64,000 nt of DNA from Euwallacea fornicatus (taxonomy: Eukaryota; Arthropoda; Insecta; Coleoptera; Curculionidae). The position numbers and the translations under genes were made by a program. The notes under the pieces were generated by a model. It had not been told where the DNA came from, did not search any database, and saw only the letters and a list, made by a program, of their open reading frames with translations. The DNA lies in assembly GCF_040115645.1 (NCBI RefSeq), contig NC_089574.1, positions 2,170,001-2,234,000 on the forward strand, written 5' to 3'. Shown in pieces: positions 11,871-25,117 of the stretch; position 1 is the stretch's first letter; every line of letters begins with the position of its first letter.

Positions 11871-14800
11871 ATCACTCCGGCTCGGGTTTCGGATAACGAA
11901 GTAAGCCCTGGTATTGTTATTTACAATTGCATAAAGGTTGTCCGACTAGTCTCGCTGAAGAGAATAAATCAAGAAATTAATTATAGTGCACCTCGTTAAT
12001 GCAAATGTTTATCTAGAAGAGATTAACAGCGTTTAATTCCACACATTTTGTCGTAAATAGTGCGCTGAACATAATTCAAGATTCTCCTCATTTCCTCGAC
12101 CGTATTTCTATGGAATATTTATTCTTTATATACCTCAGCCTCATTAAAATCTGCACTTAGCGTGAGCTCGTAAGAACTTCATTATAATATCCCGGTTTTG
12201 CTTAGTAATTTTTATTCATTCCGCCTTATGAGACCAACAATTATATTTTTCTAAATCGCAAGGGGTTTGGCAACTTTTCCATCCGGCTTTGATTACATTG
12301 TGCACATAATGTGTAAAAACTTCGAATTTTGAAAACGAAAAGTTCGGCAAATGGCAGGTTCCAATCACGTGACAACCACACGGGAAACTGCGATTGGTTA
12401 GGCGCATCTGTCAAAGTCGTGTACTAGAGAGAAATAATGTTACAATGGTGATCATTAACGAATAACTTTGCACGTGACGTATCGGCGCTAGATAGTAAAA
12501 GGCGAATAGGTGGAGGTAGTTCTTTCTATTCAATCACTGAAATAGCCTAAAAGTATGCTCCACGTTTCATTGTAGAAATAATAAATGCCAATTCCTCGAA
12601 TATCACTTTTTAAAATTAAATTTTCGGGAACCCGCATCTCAACGATCAAGTCGAGCTTTAGTGAATTTAATTTAATCAAATTTCTTAAATCCCGTTCCAT
12701 TTAAGGAAACGTTTATTTTCGACAAGAAATTGATTTTCGGAGCCCTAAGACAATGCTTCACCGTCCTTTAGGCCATTTATCCCGTTTATCATCCCTCCTT
12801 GTAATTTGCTTATTTGCGATAAATCGAATTTGCAGTAAAAAGGATATCACAGGCTTAATTGATGCATAAATTCGCAAACATGGGTGGAATGATGTTTGGG
12901 ACACATAATTACTTTTGATTGAATTATTGATTGATCGATTTCCAATTTGCAATATTTACTTTATCTCGTTTTTTCAGGTATAACATTAACCAATGGGACC
13001 CATAACACTCTACCTGTTGAACCACAATACTGAACGTTCAGCGATGAAAAAATTCAGGAAATTACCCTCGCCAAACTACTTATTTCTTCTACGCTGGATT
13101 TTCCGCTTTCTTACTATATCTCATTAAGAATCTGACCCTCGTCCTGTAAAGTACCTCCTTCTTAGGGATGAACGAATATAATTGTAAGTCAGGAATTTAA
13201 CCCAATTGCACACAGCATTAATGCACTAGAACTTAGTTTGCGAGAGTAACTAATTTTATTGCATTAAATCGTTAGATATTTGATAACCGAAAACCATCTG
13301 CAATCTCCCATGTCCTGCAACGTATGCAAGAGGTGCACCTGTCTGAAATCGTCCAATACGATATGCAAAATGTAAGGAAAATTCCTTTTTCTATAGTATC
13401 ATATTGAGGCAGTGTTTGTATCGAACTTTTAATGGAATTTCGAGAGAATCTCAAAAGAAAAATTAAGATCAATAAATCATGATCCGAGGGATGCTTCGAT
13501 CCACCGTTGAGGACAATTATTAACCCTTAACGTTCAGTCTCACGAATCAACCTGATCGAAGCTCCCTTACTTATTTAATTTCTTTAACGACGTTTGTTCA
13601 CAAACTTTTCCACCTGATTATTTGCTTTATTTTTTTCACCTCATGTTAATAATCGTCATTGTTGCACCGGATGATTCGAAAAAAAGTTAATTGCCAATTT
13701 ATTTACGATTACGGTCTGTGCATCCGACGTTATTATTTCCGTCACGAAACCACTCATGAAGTAGGTAAACAAGAACAGCATTGAGGTGTTCGAAAGAAGG
13801 ACCAATTCCAAACAAGAACTATCAGAATCTGAAGTTATTAGAGGAAGTTAAAGTGTCTGATAGAGAACGCTATTCTCTAGGCAAGATGCTATGCCGATGC
13901 CGGTAGGATCTTGAAAATTGACGAGCCGAACTTCAAGCCCAACGAGATTGGCCAAATTGGAAAGTTTATTTAGAAAAATTCATAACCGAGCGACTTTTCA
14001 GGACCATTAAAGGTAACGAAGCATTTGATATATTTTCACTGTTTACGCCAAACGCTACGTTTTACGGCTTACGTTAACGAAACTATGTATCCAGCTTTGT
14101 GCCTTCTAACGTCTCGATTATTTTCTAAACTGCGGGCGAAATGGAGTTTATGTAAGAATGAGGTTTACCGATTTAATTGGGTGTTAAAACTTTACAGCCT
14201 AGAAAAGCTTCCAAGCTGCGGACTATGTAACAAACATTTTAGTCGAGTCGAAGCCTCATAAGTATGCACGCAAAGTTAAAGCTTCACTACCTAAATATGT
14301 AAGTTCCCAAGGCAAAGTTTCAACAGGATTTGCCTAAGACCGCTAGGAGTTGGTAGTAGCCATATTTGAGTAATTAAAATGAAAACACTGAAACGCTGTG
14401 CTTGGAGATTAAAAGCAACTATTCATACATTTGGATCTGGAAGGACTTCTTTTAAGAATTCAATCAATTCATTGATTACTGGAAATTTAGCGAATCGTCA
14501 AAGCTAACGACGTGCAATCGAAACGCTTTATGACTAATTTTGTGACAATAGCTTTAGATGATACATCAGGCATGAAGTGATTAATTTCGACTGTTGTGAT
14601 TCGCTCCCAAGACGCCTTTCAGGGACAAATCGCCTCGTCAGTTGCGTTATTCGCATCGGCCTTACCGATGTTCGCCTATTCCAGCGGAACTAGAGGTACC
14701 ACCGTGGATGCCCGATCGGAACCTCGAGCAACATACTCGTACCTTTTTTCCTTTCACATTGTGTCGGTAGTTATCATTATTGCTTCCACAAGGTCTGCGA

Positions 14801-17189
14801 TACCAGCACAGAGAAAAGGATCTCTGTTATCACTTATGTACGTCGCGCTCATTGAATTCCATATTACTTTGAAATAAGCAAACGTGCCTACTTAAGTTAG
14901 TTCTCACTTTCGGAGGAAAAACGGATATTTCCCATAAAAGTTAAGCCAGCAAAGCAGTGACTTTCGGTTTGTGGTTGGAAAAGTTTTAGATAGAAATGCA
15001 TGAACTTTTCGCTGGATGGTTCAAGGGATATGCTTATGCAGGAGACGTATTAGGGGTCTATTTTGAAAATCTATTTAGCTGAAAAAGCCTTAGTTACCTT
15101 GCACTGCCTTTTAGAAGCACTAAAGATGTTGTTTTGCTTTAAATTCTAGAAAAATATACCCGCGAGGACGTCATTTTGCTGAAATAAAGTTCGTTGTTGC
15201 GTAACGTTATGATTTGGATGCAGGATGGCTACCCAATTGTATTTAGTTAAAGCTCTCTTAAATGGAAAATTTTGCACGATGAACACTTTTAGGAAACTCA
15301 TTCAATCTCTGTTTTTAGATAGTTGTCAAAAACAATTTCGTTGCATTTTGATGCGGAAGGACTGGTAGAAAATGGCAAATTTCCTGCCGGATCTTGAAAA
15401 ATGTCTTCTAAAGATCTTATATTCCAATAATGAAATCCGAATGATGAACCATTCCATGGAGACAGCTAATTTCAAAAGGCCTTTTGCATCGACTTTTCCT
15501 TTTTAAACTTCGTCATCCATCACCAGGATATACATTTCTGCCGTCGAATCGGACTATCCTGCACTTTGGAGTTATTAAGGTTTTTGAAAAATTATGTAGT
15601 TGAGTGGGTTTACTTAATTTTAGAATCGATACTTTCACTTTGTCGGTAATAAATGCATTTTAGTCATGTTTCCAGTCTATCTGAAAAGTAAACGGGATGG
15701 CATGCTCGGTATTTGCTCTTCGAATGATGGGGTGTTTTAGAAAAAAAAGTTGAATACACTCTTGAACTAGCGGCCCCAAAGTTTGGAAGATCCTGTAGGT
15801 ACCATTTGTGACGTACTCAGTTCGCCCCTATAAAGCTTGAAAATCAGATTTTTTTTCAACCAGATTAGGCTCTTGGCCAGTAAATCACGCGTCACCTAGC
15901 GTAGTTCATTAATTTTAATAGCACCTACTACCTATGAAAATGTTTTTATAAACCTCCATTCAGGGCAATGTTGAATGTAAATCACACACTAAATATTTTG
16001 TAACTCTAATTTCTAATATTGATTTAAACAATGGTTTTCTTGTCACGCGATACCGTAATTACATAATGAGACATGCACGGAGAACGAGGCACATTTAACG
16101 AAGTCTTCGAAACATTTTAGGTCAACTAACAGGCCACACATGGTTAATGAACATAAATCTGTTTATACCCTTGGGATTTCAGTAGATCTGTGCGGTTTAG
16201 AGAGCAAAGCACGCACTTTAATATGACCCCTATTATTATTATAGTCATTAAGTTGTTATGCAATCTGACTTGCTAGGTCTTAAGGATTTAGAACCTGTCA
16301 CAACAATTTACGATTGCCCTAAATTGAAGTTAGATAGAGAACCTCAAAGAGAAATCCACAAATACGTCCGGGGCCATTTTGAAAATCGACCAGTTTCGCC
16401 TGGAATAATTTCGAAAAAGGCTCTTTTATCGGAACCACTGCAAGTCGATTCCCCTTAATCCATGCATATCACTCTTTCTTTCACGAAGTGGGTTCCGGGG
16501 CTAGCCATGATTTGATGGCGGTTCCCGTACGTTAAGCGGGTACTCCACGTCACAAAGTAAGGAAGTTACAAATAAAACCGCGTTTTAACGAATTTTACCA
16601 GACGTGAAACCGCGTAATTTTGACCCTTGGCATTAAAAGAAGTCGGATGACGGAGTCGCTGGAGCCCGTTGGGAAGAATCCATCTTGACCTATTTGGAGT
16701 CAACGATTATGTACGCTAAGCCCCAGTTGGAGCAAAATGGCAATCACATTCCAAACTTACCTCTTCACAGACACTCCAGATTTGTAATTTGACCCGTTAG
16801 TTTTTAACGTTAAATGTAGAATAATCCGTCTTGATAACATTTTCAAAGTCACGCATAGCAATTTCAACCATTAAAAAAACCAAAAGCAGATGACCACGCA
16901 AAAAACCAAATAAAGCGGTCAAAAATAAAATTTCTTTCATCTCCAAAATTTAAAATAAATCAATGAACTACGCTCCAAAGCTTGTTTGAATCGGTGGAGG
17001 CAATTTCGAAATATTTAACGTTAAAATTTACTATGGAATTAGCACCATCGATCTCGGAATGATAAACAAATTAGGCTAAGTGATATTTTTCTGGATCTGT
17101 TTATTTACCGCTCGTGATGGAAGGCGAAATTAAAGGAGCTTTTCGATATCGATTCGATATCGCGGTGGTCCATCATTTTTAAAACTTAC
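11871..17189. other. Gene-free stretch left of the sidestep-type exon
   Basis: No further Ig-domain exon or other coding region is recognised on either strand. The frame at 14596-14877 (93 codons) is GC-richer than its surroundings but matches no family I know. If the gene at 17190 runs leftward, this is probably its first intron. Confidence 0.4.
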
Positions 17190-17607
17190 CTATTAACGTT
17201 AAGTTGACATGTGTTATCTTCGTCGGTGACCGTTCGAAGTCTGATCTGCACAGAAACAGTCCCTCATCCGACTTTTTGACATTATTTATTGCTAATAATG
17301 CTTGATTTTCGACCACCCGCAAAGAATATCGATGCGCTAAATCCGCACTCGGATCATCATTAATATACGATCCCCGTACTTCGTATTTGTAAATGGGCGG
17401 CGGCCCATCAGATCCACGATGCTCGGCACCACGGTACCACAGTATGTTCTTTATTTTATCGCTGGGTTCAGTGGCGGAGAGGCTGCACGGCAGGATGGCC
17501 GTACTTCCTTCACTAGCTTCTGCGAATTCAGTAGCTAGTTCCGCGACGGAGCAGGTAACGAGTAGCACTAACACGATAACCAGAAACCCGGCACTGGACA
17601 TCTTCAT
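17190..17607 (-). CDS. Sidestep-family immunoglobulin receptor, first coding exon (partial gene)
   Basis: The exon encodes 139 residues plus one base. Residues 1-22 form a signal peptide with a hydrophobic core (FLVIVLVLLV) and a cleavage site after CSVA. A V-type Ig domain follows with Cys41 (ILPCSLS), Trp57 (ILWYRG) and Cys120 in the motif DEGLFLCRSDF. YKYEVRG after the C strand and RSPT...VNLTLI at the end are characteristic of Drosophila sidestep proteins, surface receptors for Beaten-path partners in motor axon guidance and synapse choice. NLT at 135 is a possible glycosylation site. The exon ends in donor ATAG|GTAAGT (phase 1). The start is the first Met before the signal peptide. A splice acceptor TTTCAG at 17701 suggests a 93-base 5' UTR in this exon. 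Later Ig domains and the membrane segment are not found, so which paralogue it is stays open. Confidence 0.85.
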
Positions 17608-17700
17608 ACTACATGACCGGAAAACTTCTAATCCGAATACGGGATGCCTATAGTGGTGCTGGAGTGGAACTTTACGTGCAATCGTAAGTTCAGAAGGTAT
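17608..17700 (-). other. Probable 5' UTR of the sidestep-type exon
   Basis: On the minus strand a pyrimidine-rich CCTTTTACTTTCAG precedes position 17700. The frame stays open from there to the signal-peptide Met but has no earlier ATG in frame. This fits an untranslated leader spliced to an upstream non-coding exon that is not identified. Confidence 0.45.
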
Positions 17701-17867
17701 CTGAAAGTAAAAGGAACAATTACTGATTAAAATTAAGGTGATTAAAGTTGAGCAGCTGTAAATAGATATGTATGTATATTCAGTTTCGGCAGTGGTGGAC
17801 TCATTATACTACATTTCATTTGTCAAACCTCCGATAATCTCCCGTTAGCTTTATCACATAACTATTG

Positions 17868-17988
17868 GTTGATGCAGGATGGCGAACTCGCGAATAATGC
17901 GAGAGAGACAGAGATTGATAGACTCCAACCCGAATATCTTTGGCCAGCCCGTTCTCCAGACATGACCCCGTTAGATGTGTTTCTTTGA
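17868..17988 (+). pseudogene. Mariner-like transposase fragment (DDE/D core end)
   Basis: About 40 codons read LMQDGELANNARETEI, a short linker, then WPARSPDMTPLDVFL before a stop. In the family this is Q-x-DGAPPH ... WPPRSPDLTPLDFFLWG, which holds the second and third catalytic acidic residues. GAPPH is degraded to GELAN. The fragment lies only 160 bp upstream of the sidestep-type leader, in its presumed upstream intron or promoter region, on the opposite strand. Nothing recognisable of the transposase remains outside these coordinates. Confidence 0.72.
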
Positions 17989-19009
17989 AAGGAAAGTTAA
18001 CAATCATTTTTGCCTATAAGACACACATGGAAGTCGGAATCGTGGTCAACATCAACGTAGTACGATGTGTTTGGGACATAAATGTCCATTTTGCACCAAG
18101 AGAGGAGGGGACAGATTTTTGGATTTTCGCCATTTGAATATTAACACAAACGAGTGAACGATGGCGGTTGTTTTCACGTATTTTTTCACAACAACCTCTG
18201 AATCGGAGCAAATCGTCGATGTTTGGTGCTGTCCGTCCACGCCATTGACGATGTACTGTAAAATTTGTAAAAAGATGCTGCACGATGTTTTTTTGCACCC
18301 ACGTTGGTGTTATCACCATAACGTGTCCCCCTATGGGCATTATTCTCACAAATTAAAAAAAAAATAGATAATCCGCCTTAGACGTACTCAAAATATTTAA
18401 TGATTTTTTTCGGTGTTACTAAAATTAGCTGATGTAAAAAACAATTTCTCAGGAGTTTTTGCTCAGGCAACACACTTTTTAACTATTATTAATTGTTATG
18501 CAGAAAGCACTTTCTGATCAGAATTAACAAGGACTGGCCCGGGAAAAAAGAAGGAAAGTGGCTTGACGTGCGATTAAATGAGGTCTAGCGGTTTTACAAG
18601 GGCCGAGATTCATTAAGCCATAGGGATTTTCCCCAATAAATACGCCTTCTAAGAGAACATTTTTGAAAATCACTTTATCTTGGGATTTATATTTGAGAAA
18701 GGCAATGTTGCTATATGGTCATGACCTTGTATCGTTTAAAGTGGAACGTTCTCGAAAGCTTCCATTCAGTTTTTGATCGTTTTGATTTCTTCCAACTAAT
18801 GGTTTGCGCACTTTGAATAAGAATGTCCAATACACGTGCATCAACCAAACTTATGTAACTAAAAGGACAACCGATTGTTGCTGAAAATGTTGATAACAAT
18901 TACAGAGAGAGAAGATGTTCCACTCCTACTTCCAGAAAACATACATGAAAATGCTGTTACTTCAATTGGAGCTTTGCTATATAAGAAGTCGGATAGCGCT
19001 GTGGTAACA
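17989..19009. other. Non-coding stretch, overlapping short frames of unknown nature
   Basis: Several frames of 60-110 codons overlap on both strands at 18014-18367. One plus-strand frame has YCKICKKMLHD, which faintly recalls a zinc-finger CxxC, but no second metal pair in the right spacing follows. I cannot assign a gene. Confidence 0.35.
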
Positions 19010-19180
19010 AGAAAAGGATGTACTATTTAGATGAGACCTTGATTAATGAGGGCCACGTTGTTTGATAAAGTATAGAACGACTAGACTGTGACAAAATCCA
19101 TGGAAGCTTTTGTTGGGGGATTATCCACAATTGAAAAATCCTTCAGGAAATGGACAATACTTACTTTGAAGCGACGGTCT
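19010..19180 (+). pseudogene. Degraded DDE transposase fragment (YLDET...GLST...PSGNG type)
   Basis: Three pieces in successive frames match the order of a transposase catalytic core common in insect genomes. YYLDETLINEGHVV (about 19020-19061) is the block usually read as Y-x-DETW-x-x-x-GH. TVTKSMEAFVGGLST (about 19086-19131) matches AF-x-x-GLSTG. LKNPSGNGQYL (about 19131-19163) matches K-x-PSGKG-x-RL. Two stops and two frameshifts separate them. The first block contains the first catalytic Asp. Assignment rests on pattern memory only, without alignment. Confidence 0.45.
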
Positions 19181-22100
19181 CGGAACTATTAGTTGATATT
19201 AATATTTTATTGATTGAATTTTTGACGACTTCTTGTGAGATTTTCATCCAATTTGAATCAATTATTGAATGGTGGTTCTTAAGAAGACACCAATCGTGTC
19301 CCTAATACCTCCATCTTCAGCCTACAAAATTTCTACCAAGCCATCGTCGTGGGCCACGTCCTCAGCTGCATTGTATGATATATGTACATGTACCAGAATC
19401 CACTATTGCAGATGAAAATCAAATATTGAAATATCTAAATCTATATGTGGAGTTTCACTCTTATTCATATTAACTTAACGTTCATGTTCCAAATATAGTC
19501 CATCAATATCCTGCTAAGCTTATCTGTCGCAGGGCTATTTGGGTAAAATCTGTGTTCCGTCACAGCAGTTTTGCTTTTAGTTTTAATACTTTAATCTACG
19601 TCATTTTTTCGCCATGATTCCATGCCATGAACCATGATTTCTAGTCATGACTAAGGGAAAAAACTAGTAGGAGTTTGCTGTTGTAGCTAAATTTTACAAC
19701 AGAGAAATGTCGGGAATAGTTGTAACTCTAACAAGTGCAAAAAGCAGTACCTTGCCGCACGCTAATTGCATTTTGACCAAACGACGCTTAGCAATGATAT
19801 TGTTCGGTCAAATTGTTCAACGATGACGATGAGAACGAAAACTGCAAATAGCAAAGCTAAATATATAAATACATGGTTCACACTTCACTATTTAATCGCT
19901 TAAACTTACATACCACGTTCAAAGGAACGAAGTTATGTTTATCCATAGCCATAACCACCAACTTCAAGCAGACGCGACACAGCAATCGTCACTGAATGAC
20001 TGCCCCTTAACTTCCAATACTGCCATCATTTCCGAGGGTTGTTCTCCCTAAGAAGAATTATACTCGCCGGAGCAAATAATATATGAAGGAAAAGTTACGA
20101 TCCTCTTGGGGAGGGGGTGGGATTTACCTCCCCCGAAAATAAATTATTCATTTGTGGAACTATTTATCAGCTAGACGCGTGTTGGATTAAGCGAAGGGTA
20201 ACCTTTTTTTATTGCATAATGTGTTGGGTTTTCGAGTAATACATCTATATGGGATGAGCAGGAGGCATGTAGCAACCTGTGTCTTCTTTCATTATGCATG
20301 CATCATAATCGACAATTATAGCCTGTTGCCGCGCGCATAAAATGGTTTTTATTGTACTTGAATGGTTACTACCCCTTAAAACAACCATTTAACTATGCGC
20401 AACAAGTTGACTTTGGTTGCTTTATTGACAGTTGAAACGGTCTTATTTAAGAACCCGTGAGCGGCCATGGCAGGAATAATTATTTAATTAACAAGTGTTG
20501 GAAAGCAATAATTTACCTCTCTCTGATAGCGGTTGGACGAATAACAAAGCGAAGCGGAGTTATTATTCGGCCAACATGTTGAAGTAGAGCAGAAAACCTG
20601 TTGATCTTGAAAAATCGCAACTCTCAAAACTAAGATCCAAAGCCTTATCCTCAAATGGCGAAAACTCATAGGAGTAACGGTCTTAGATTAAATTAAGGTA
20701 CTTAGTTTGAACTTCTTTCTTTCGGAAGTGATGAATTCCAAACGGTAAAATTAATGAGGTTTATTAGCGGAAAACAATGTGATGAAGTCGGGGATTAAAC
20801 GAAAGGGGCTCGCAGCACGCGGAACTGAACTATGCCGGTAGCTGAACGGGCAGGAAGAAAAAATTCGAAATTAATTATCGAATCTTTCATCAGTATCCAA
20901 AACTTCGATATCCGTTCTCCAATTCAAATTAATTCGCAAGTCCCACGCACGTCCATCTCATTTTTTAATCAATTAAAAAATTAATTAATTTTTAAAAGTT
21001 CCTGGAAGCGGGAAGACGTTTTGGGCATATTTTAAGGGATAGAACATGAAAATTTCCAGGTTTTAATCCTTTGCGCTCGTACGCTGCCCTCGGAAACGAT
21101 ACCAATAGTAACAACACTAATTGTTGTTTATTATTACATATTTGCTTACGTTGGTGTTATATTTTAGGGTTCTTTGGCACTATTATGACTTGTGTATACG
21201 ACGAATCCATCGACGACCGTTCGTTGGACTTTTCCTGCGTAGAAAACATTGACAGTTTAAAACGTGGTTCCGAAATGTTGATTGTTGCAACGGCGCAGAT
21301 ATTAAGGGTAAAAAACCTCATATAAATCTTAAAGCCTCCTCACTGGCCTATAAACACATTTTTTATTAGCACACAGAGGTAGCTAATACTAACGGAAATA
21401 TGTGGACAAAAACTCAGTTCTGTACCTTAAAGCGTTCATGAAATGTCGTAAAAAAGCGTTCTTGGAATGTCGGTGCATTTGCGGGCACACATTAATAGGA
21501 ACTGTTTTTTTTCTTAATGATGAGCCAAGGAAACAAACCTTTCGTATGCGGATGGATATTTTGAAACACCCTGTACGACGTATTTTCACCGTTCAAGTTG
21601 AAATGAAAGAAATAAATGTGTATTTTTAATTCGACCTATTAAACCAGCAAGTCAGATTATTATATTTTCGACCGAAAATATTTTCATTTTGATCGAAAAC
21701 AAAAAATAATTCCACAAAAAAAATTTTTATAATAAATAAAAAATAATTCCGAAGCGACCGAAGTCTTTTTAAACATAAAAACGAGTGCAAAGGGTTAAAC
21801 GTTTTGAATTTTCATTTTTACCTTTTTATTTGTTTAACTTATTGTTATTGTGCAAACTAGTCGAGTGCCAAATGCAGTTTTGTGCATCGATCTCGCGTGG
21901 GATTACTCAAGCGTTTTACCGAAAATGACCCAGGAAGATCGACACGAAAGTAAACAAATAATTGTGAACCGTTTGCCCTTTGGCAAAGCTGAAATGTTGA
22001 TCACACTGAAATTTTCGTATTGAAGACGGAAAATACAGTGACTCGAATCCAGGCCAGTTCCACAGTTAATAAATTAAGTTTTACGACGATGTTGTAAAAC

Positions 22101-23640
22101 GCGCTCAATTCTTTGCGTGAGGAAAATAATATTAAAATCCTTTCAATACATAAAGGTGCAGTCATAATGGGCTGTATTACGTATTCAACACGTAAATTAA
22201 TATGTTGATTCATATTCAGGTTGGGCTGAACTCGGTCTGCTCCAATTCCAGGGACCCGTGAGTGGTGCAGAGCATGGAAAACACTTTATTTTTCCGGTTT
22301 TAGTTGTTTGTCACCTTTTGCGCATTATTCACCGTTAAAATTTGACCACGGAGATTGTTCGAAGTAAATAGCCATTTTTCATTGAAGGCCGAAAGGGATG
22401 GTTAGCGGATTGGAAATTCACCCGCAAAAGCCCTTGATCAAATAACTTAATTTAATTCTCAGCCCTATATTCCAATGTTACGTTTAAACCAGTAATTACC
22501 TTGAAGTAATTTTAAAGATTAGCCCTCACACCGCAATAACCGCATTAAACCATTACAATGTAAGTACCTATAACCCAGCCAATTCGCTTTCCAGCGATAA
22601 ATTACCATTTCAGCCACATCATTGAACCAAAATTTCATTGCTCACTATTACAAGGCCTATGTTTTGCTACAGGCGTTCATAATGAAAATTCATAATTTCA
22701 TTTCAAGAACATGTTGTTACGCCACTTCTACATGATTTATCTTAATATCTGAACAACTCCACATGCCTCTGGATGACCTGACCCCCATTAATACTGGAAA
22801 TGACAAACATTATGAAAAGTTTCATTACGCTAGAGGTAGGTATCCCGCATTCCTCGTCTGCCAACGCTCTGTGGATAGATATTTCAAGCCATGTTTATTA
22901 GAATTCATGAGTTGGCTGAAAATTACTTCAAACACGGAACAACCCTAATTAGGATTTATATTCTTGAAGTTATAAAGTATACCGAAATAATATACTTAGT
23001 TAATTTGACGAATACCTGGTGATTATGCGGCATACGGTTAACCCGAAGGTAAATAGCGAGGATGTGACCACAGCCTAAGGTCCGATCGCTCAAGCCAAGC
23101 TTAAGCTATGCCCAGCTTACGCTTGAACGCATATGAGCCCCCATGAACTATGTATTGCTATCAAATCAATTTCTTTCGTGACAGGAACAATGATCTTATT
23201 GGGAGGGCTCAAGTAGTACACAACGCTTGTACTTAATGTTGCAACACATTTGTAGCTTTTATAAACCTGATATTTTTAAAAAATGCTTAAACACGTATAA
23301 TTCTATTTTCAAAAAGGCATTTAATGCATTATTGTCGACGTTCAAAGTTTTCATTCCTACATACGGTATAGTCGCAACTGAGATTGGATCTACAGATTCC
23401 TTTAAAATCGAGCGAACAAAGTTCACAGCCTAAAAAGATTAAAAGTTCTAATCTTTGCTCCCTAGATAGACAATGCATTCTTTTTTCACTTTAAAAGAGA
23501 GTGAAAAAACGGCAATAAGGTATATTGCAGAAATTCCAAATCGTCTTTAATGTAAACAGTTTTTCAAATAAAAAATATTTTGATTCTCCTAGAATCCATT
23601 AGTAGTTGAATTCAATTGTTAGGCGTCTATCGCAGGTAGA
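19181..23640. other. Non-coding stretch with minor hairpins and an orphan transposon end
   Basis: No gene is supported. Visible items are an inverted repeat at 20532-20544/20563-20575 (13-bp arms, one mismatch), one at 23096-23107/23114-23125 (12-bp arms, one mismatch), and a lone terminus TTGAAACACCCTG followed by TA at 21561-21575. That terminus resembles the end of the 3688 element but has no partner nearby. Confidence 0.45.
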
Positions 23641-23649
23641 ATATCAAAG

Positions 23650-24680
23650 AAATTGATCGTTCACCTAAGCAGCAAAGAATTGAAATTTTAATCTTTTTGC
23701 GACATGAAGATCGCAAAAGAATTTACGAAGAGGTGCGCCTCACATTTAATGAGAAATATCCAGACCGACCTATGGACCGAGGTTAGTATGTCGTATTAAT
23801 AAAAAAGTTCAAGAAACTGGGAGTGTAAAAGCTGCTCCAAAATGTGAAAGACTTCAAATAGCTACCGATGGCGATGTAGCACTAGACACTCTTTTATCTA
23901 TCGATGCAAACCTCATATATTTTACCAGAAAATTTGTCGATGAAGTTGATGTATCTGCAAAATCAGTAAGCAGTCTTTTAAAAGGAGAAGAATTTCACCT
24001 ATATAAAATTTCCTTTACCCAAGAATTGGCGCTCAACAATTTTGATCGAAAAATGAAATTTTGTGAATTGATGCAAAAAATAGCATTCAGGATAATAGGT
24101 GCTTTTCTAGAATTTTATTTTCGAACGCAGCAACGATTCGCTCAAATTGATCTATTCATCGACATAATTGTCGCTACTGGTCGGCAGACAATCCTCATTA
24201 GATGCAGACTCTACTTACCCAATGTCCGCAAAAGCTCAATATATGAATGGGTATAATCGATCACCAGTTAATCAATCCACTTTTTTTATAGAGGGGAAAT
24301 TAAACAACACATCACACTTGCACTTATTGCAAAACGAAATAGTTCCATCAATTGCTGCAATTTTTTCTGGAGAAAATGGCGGACAAGCGGCCAATAATAT
24401 TTGATCCCAACAAAATGATGCACCGCCACGTTTTGCTATGGGTGCGAAAGGGTATCTTGATAAGATTTTCCATATACATCTGTAGAAAAGGCACAATGGA
24501 ATGGCCGTCACGATCTCCAGACCTTACGCCTCTCGATTTTTTTTGTGAGGTCACTTAAAAGGTTCCGTTTACAAAAATAGACCATAAAACAGAAGCGATA
24601 GTGGATAATCGCATAGCAGAGTTTGTGAAACGAATTAGTCGTTTTCAAATTTTTATTGCGTTCCAATTTGAGCGTTTATT
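23650..24680 (+). pseudogene. Decayed full-span mariner/Tc3-like transposase with DUF4817 start
   Basis: Pieces in changing frames follow the order of one transposase. RHEDRKRIYEEVRLTFNEKY at about 23703-23762 is the N-terminal helix-turn-helix. KSVSSLLKGEEFHLYKI near 23958-24008 is the second DNA-binding part. HRHNCRYWSADNPH, then TQCPQKLNI (about 24156-24238) is the middle catalytic block. QQNDAPPRFAM (about 24408-24440) holds the second Asp. RKGTMEWPSRSPDLTPLDFF (about 24484-24543) holds the third, followed after a frameshift by WGHLKGSVYKN. At least four stops and several frameshifts make it dead. The length is close to a whole gene. No clear inverted repeats were found around it. Confidence 0.8.
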
Positions 24681-25117
24681 GTAGGAATTTCAATTTTGTT
24701 TGTTTGTTGTTGTCTCCCTTATTGAATTACCTTTCATTTGATATACTCCAAAGGGCACTATATGGTAAAAAATTTTAACATCGAAAGTAATGCAATAAGT
24801 GCCTTTTTTAACATTCCAGTAGTCGCGCACGGTTTGTGACACCGATCATCCACCTTTGTTAGTACTATTGTAAGAAACAAGGAGGGAAGCACCTACGGCT
24901 CCATGCATCTCATCAATTGATCGCGCTGGATCGGTGCTACAGTGCAAAGTACTCCAAGTGGTAGTTGTCGAGAATTATTTCTTCCTGAGGTGTATGAGAC
25001 CGGTACGACTAATCACATTTATTCACTAACTCTTCTGTTTCTTATTTATAAGGTAGAATATTCGTCCTCCTATTCTGTAAATTCGAAACAGAAATGTAAC
25101 ATAATTGTGTGTTAGCA

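Noticed and set aside
18161..18367. Zinc-finger gene suggested by MYCKICKKML
   Set aside because: Only one CxxC is present, with no correctly spaced His or Cys pair after it, and the frame is short.
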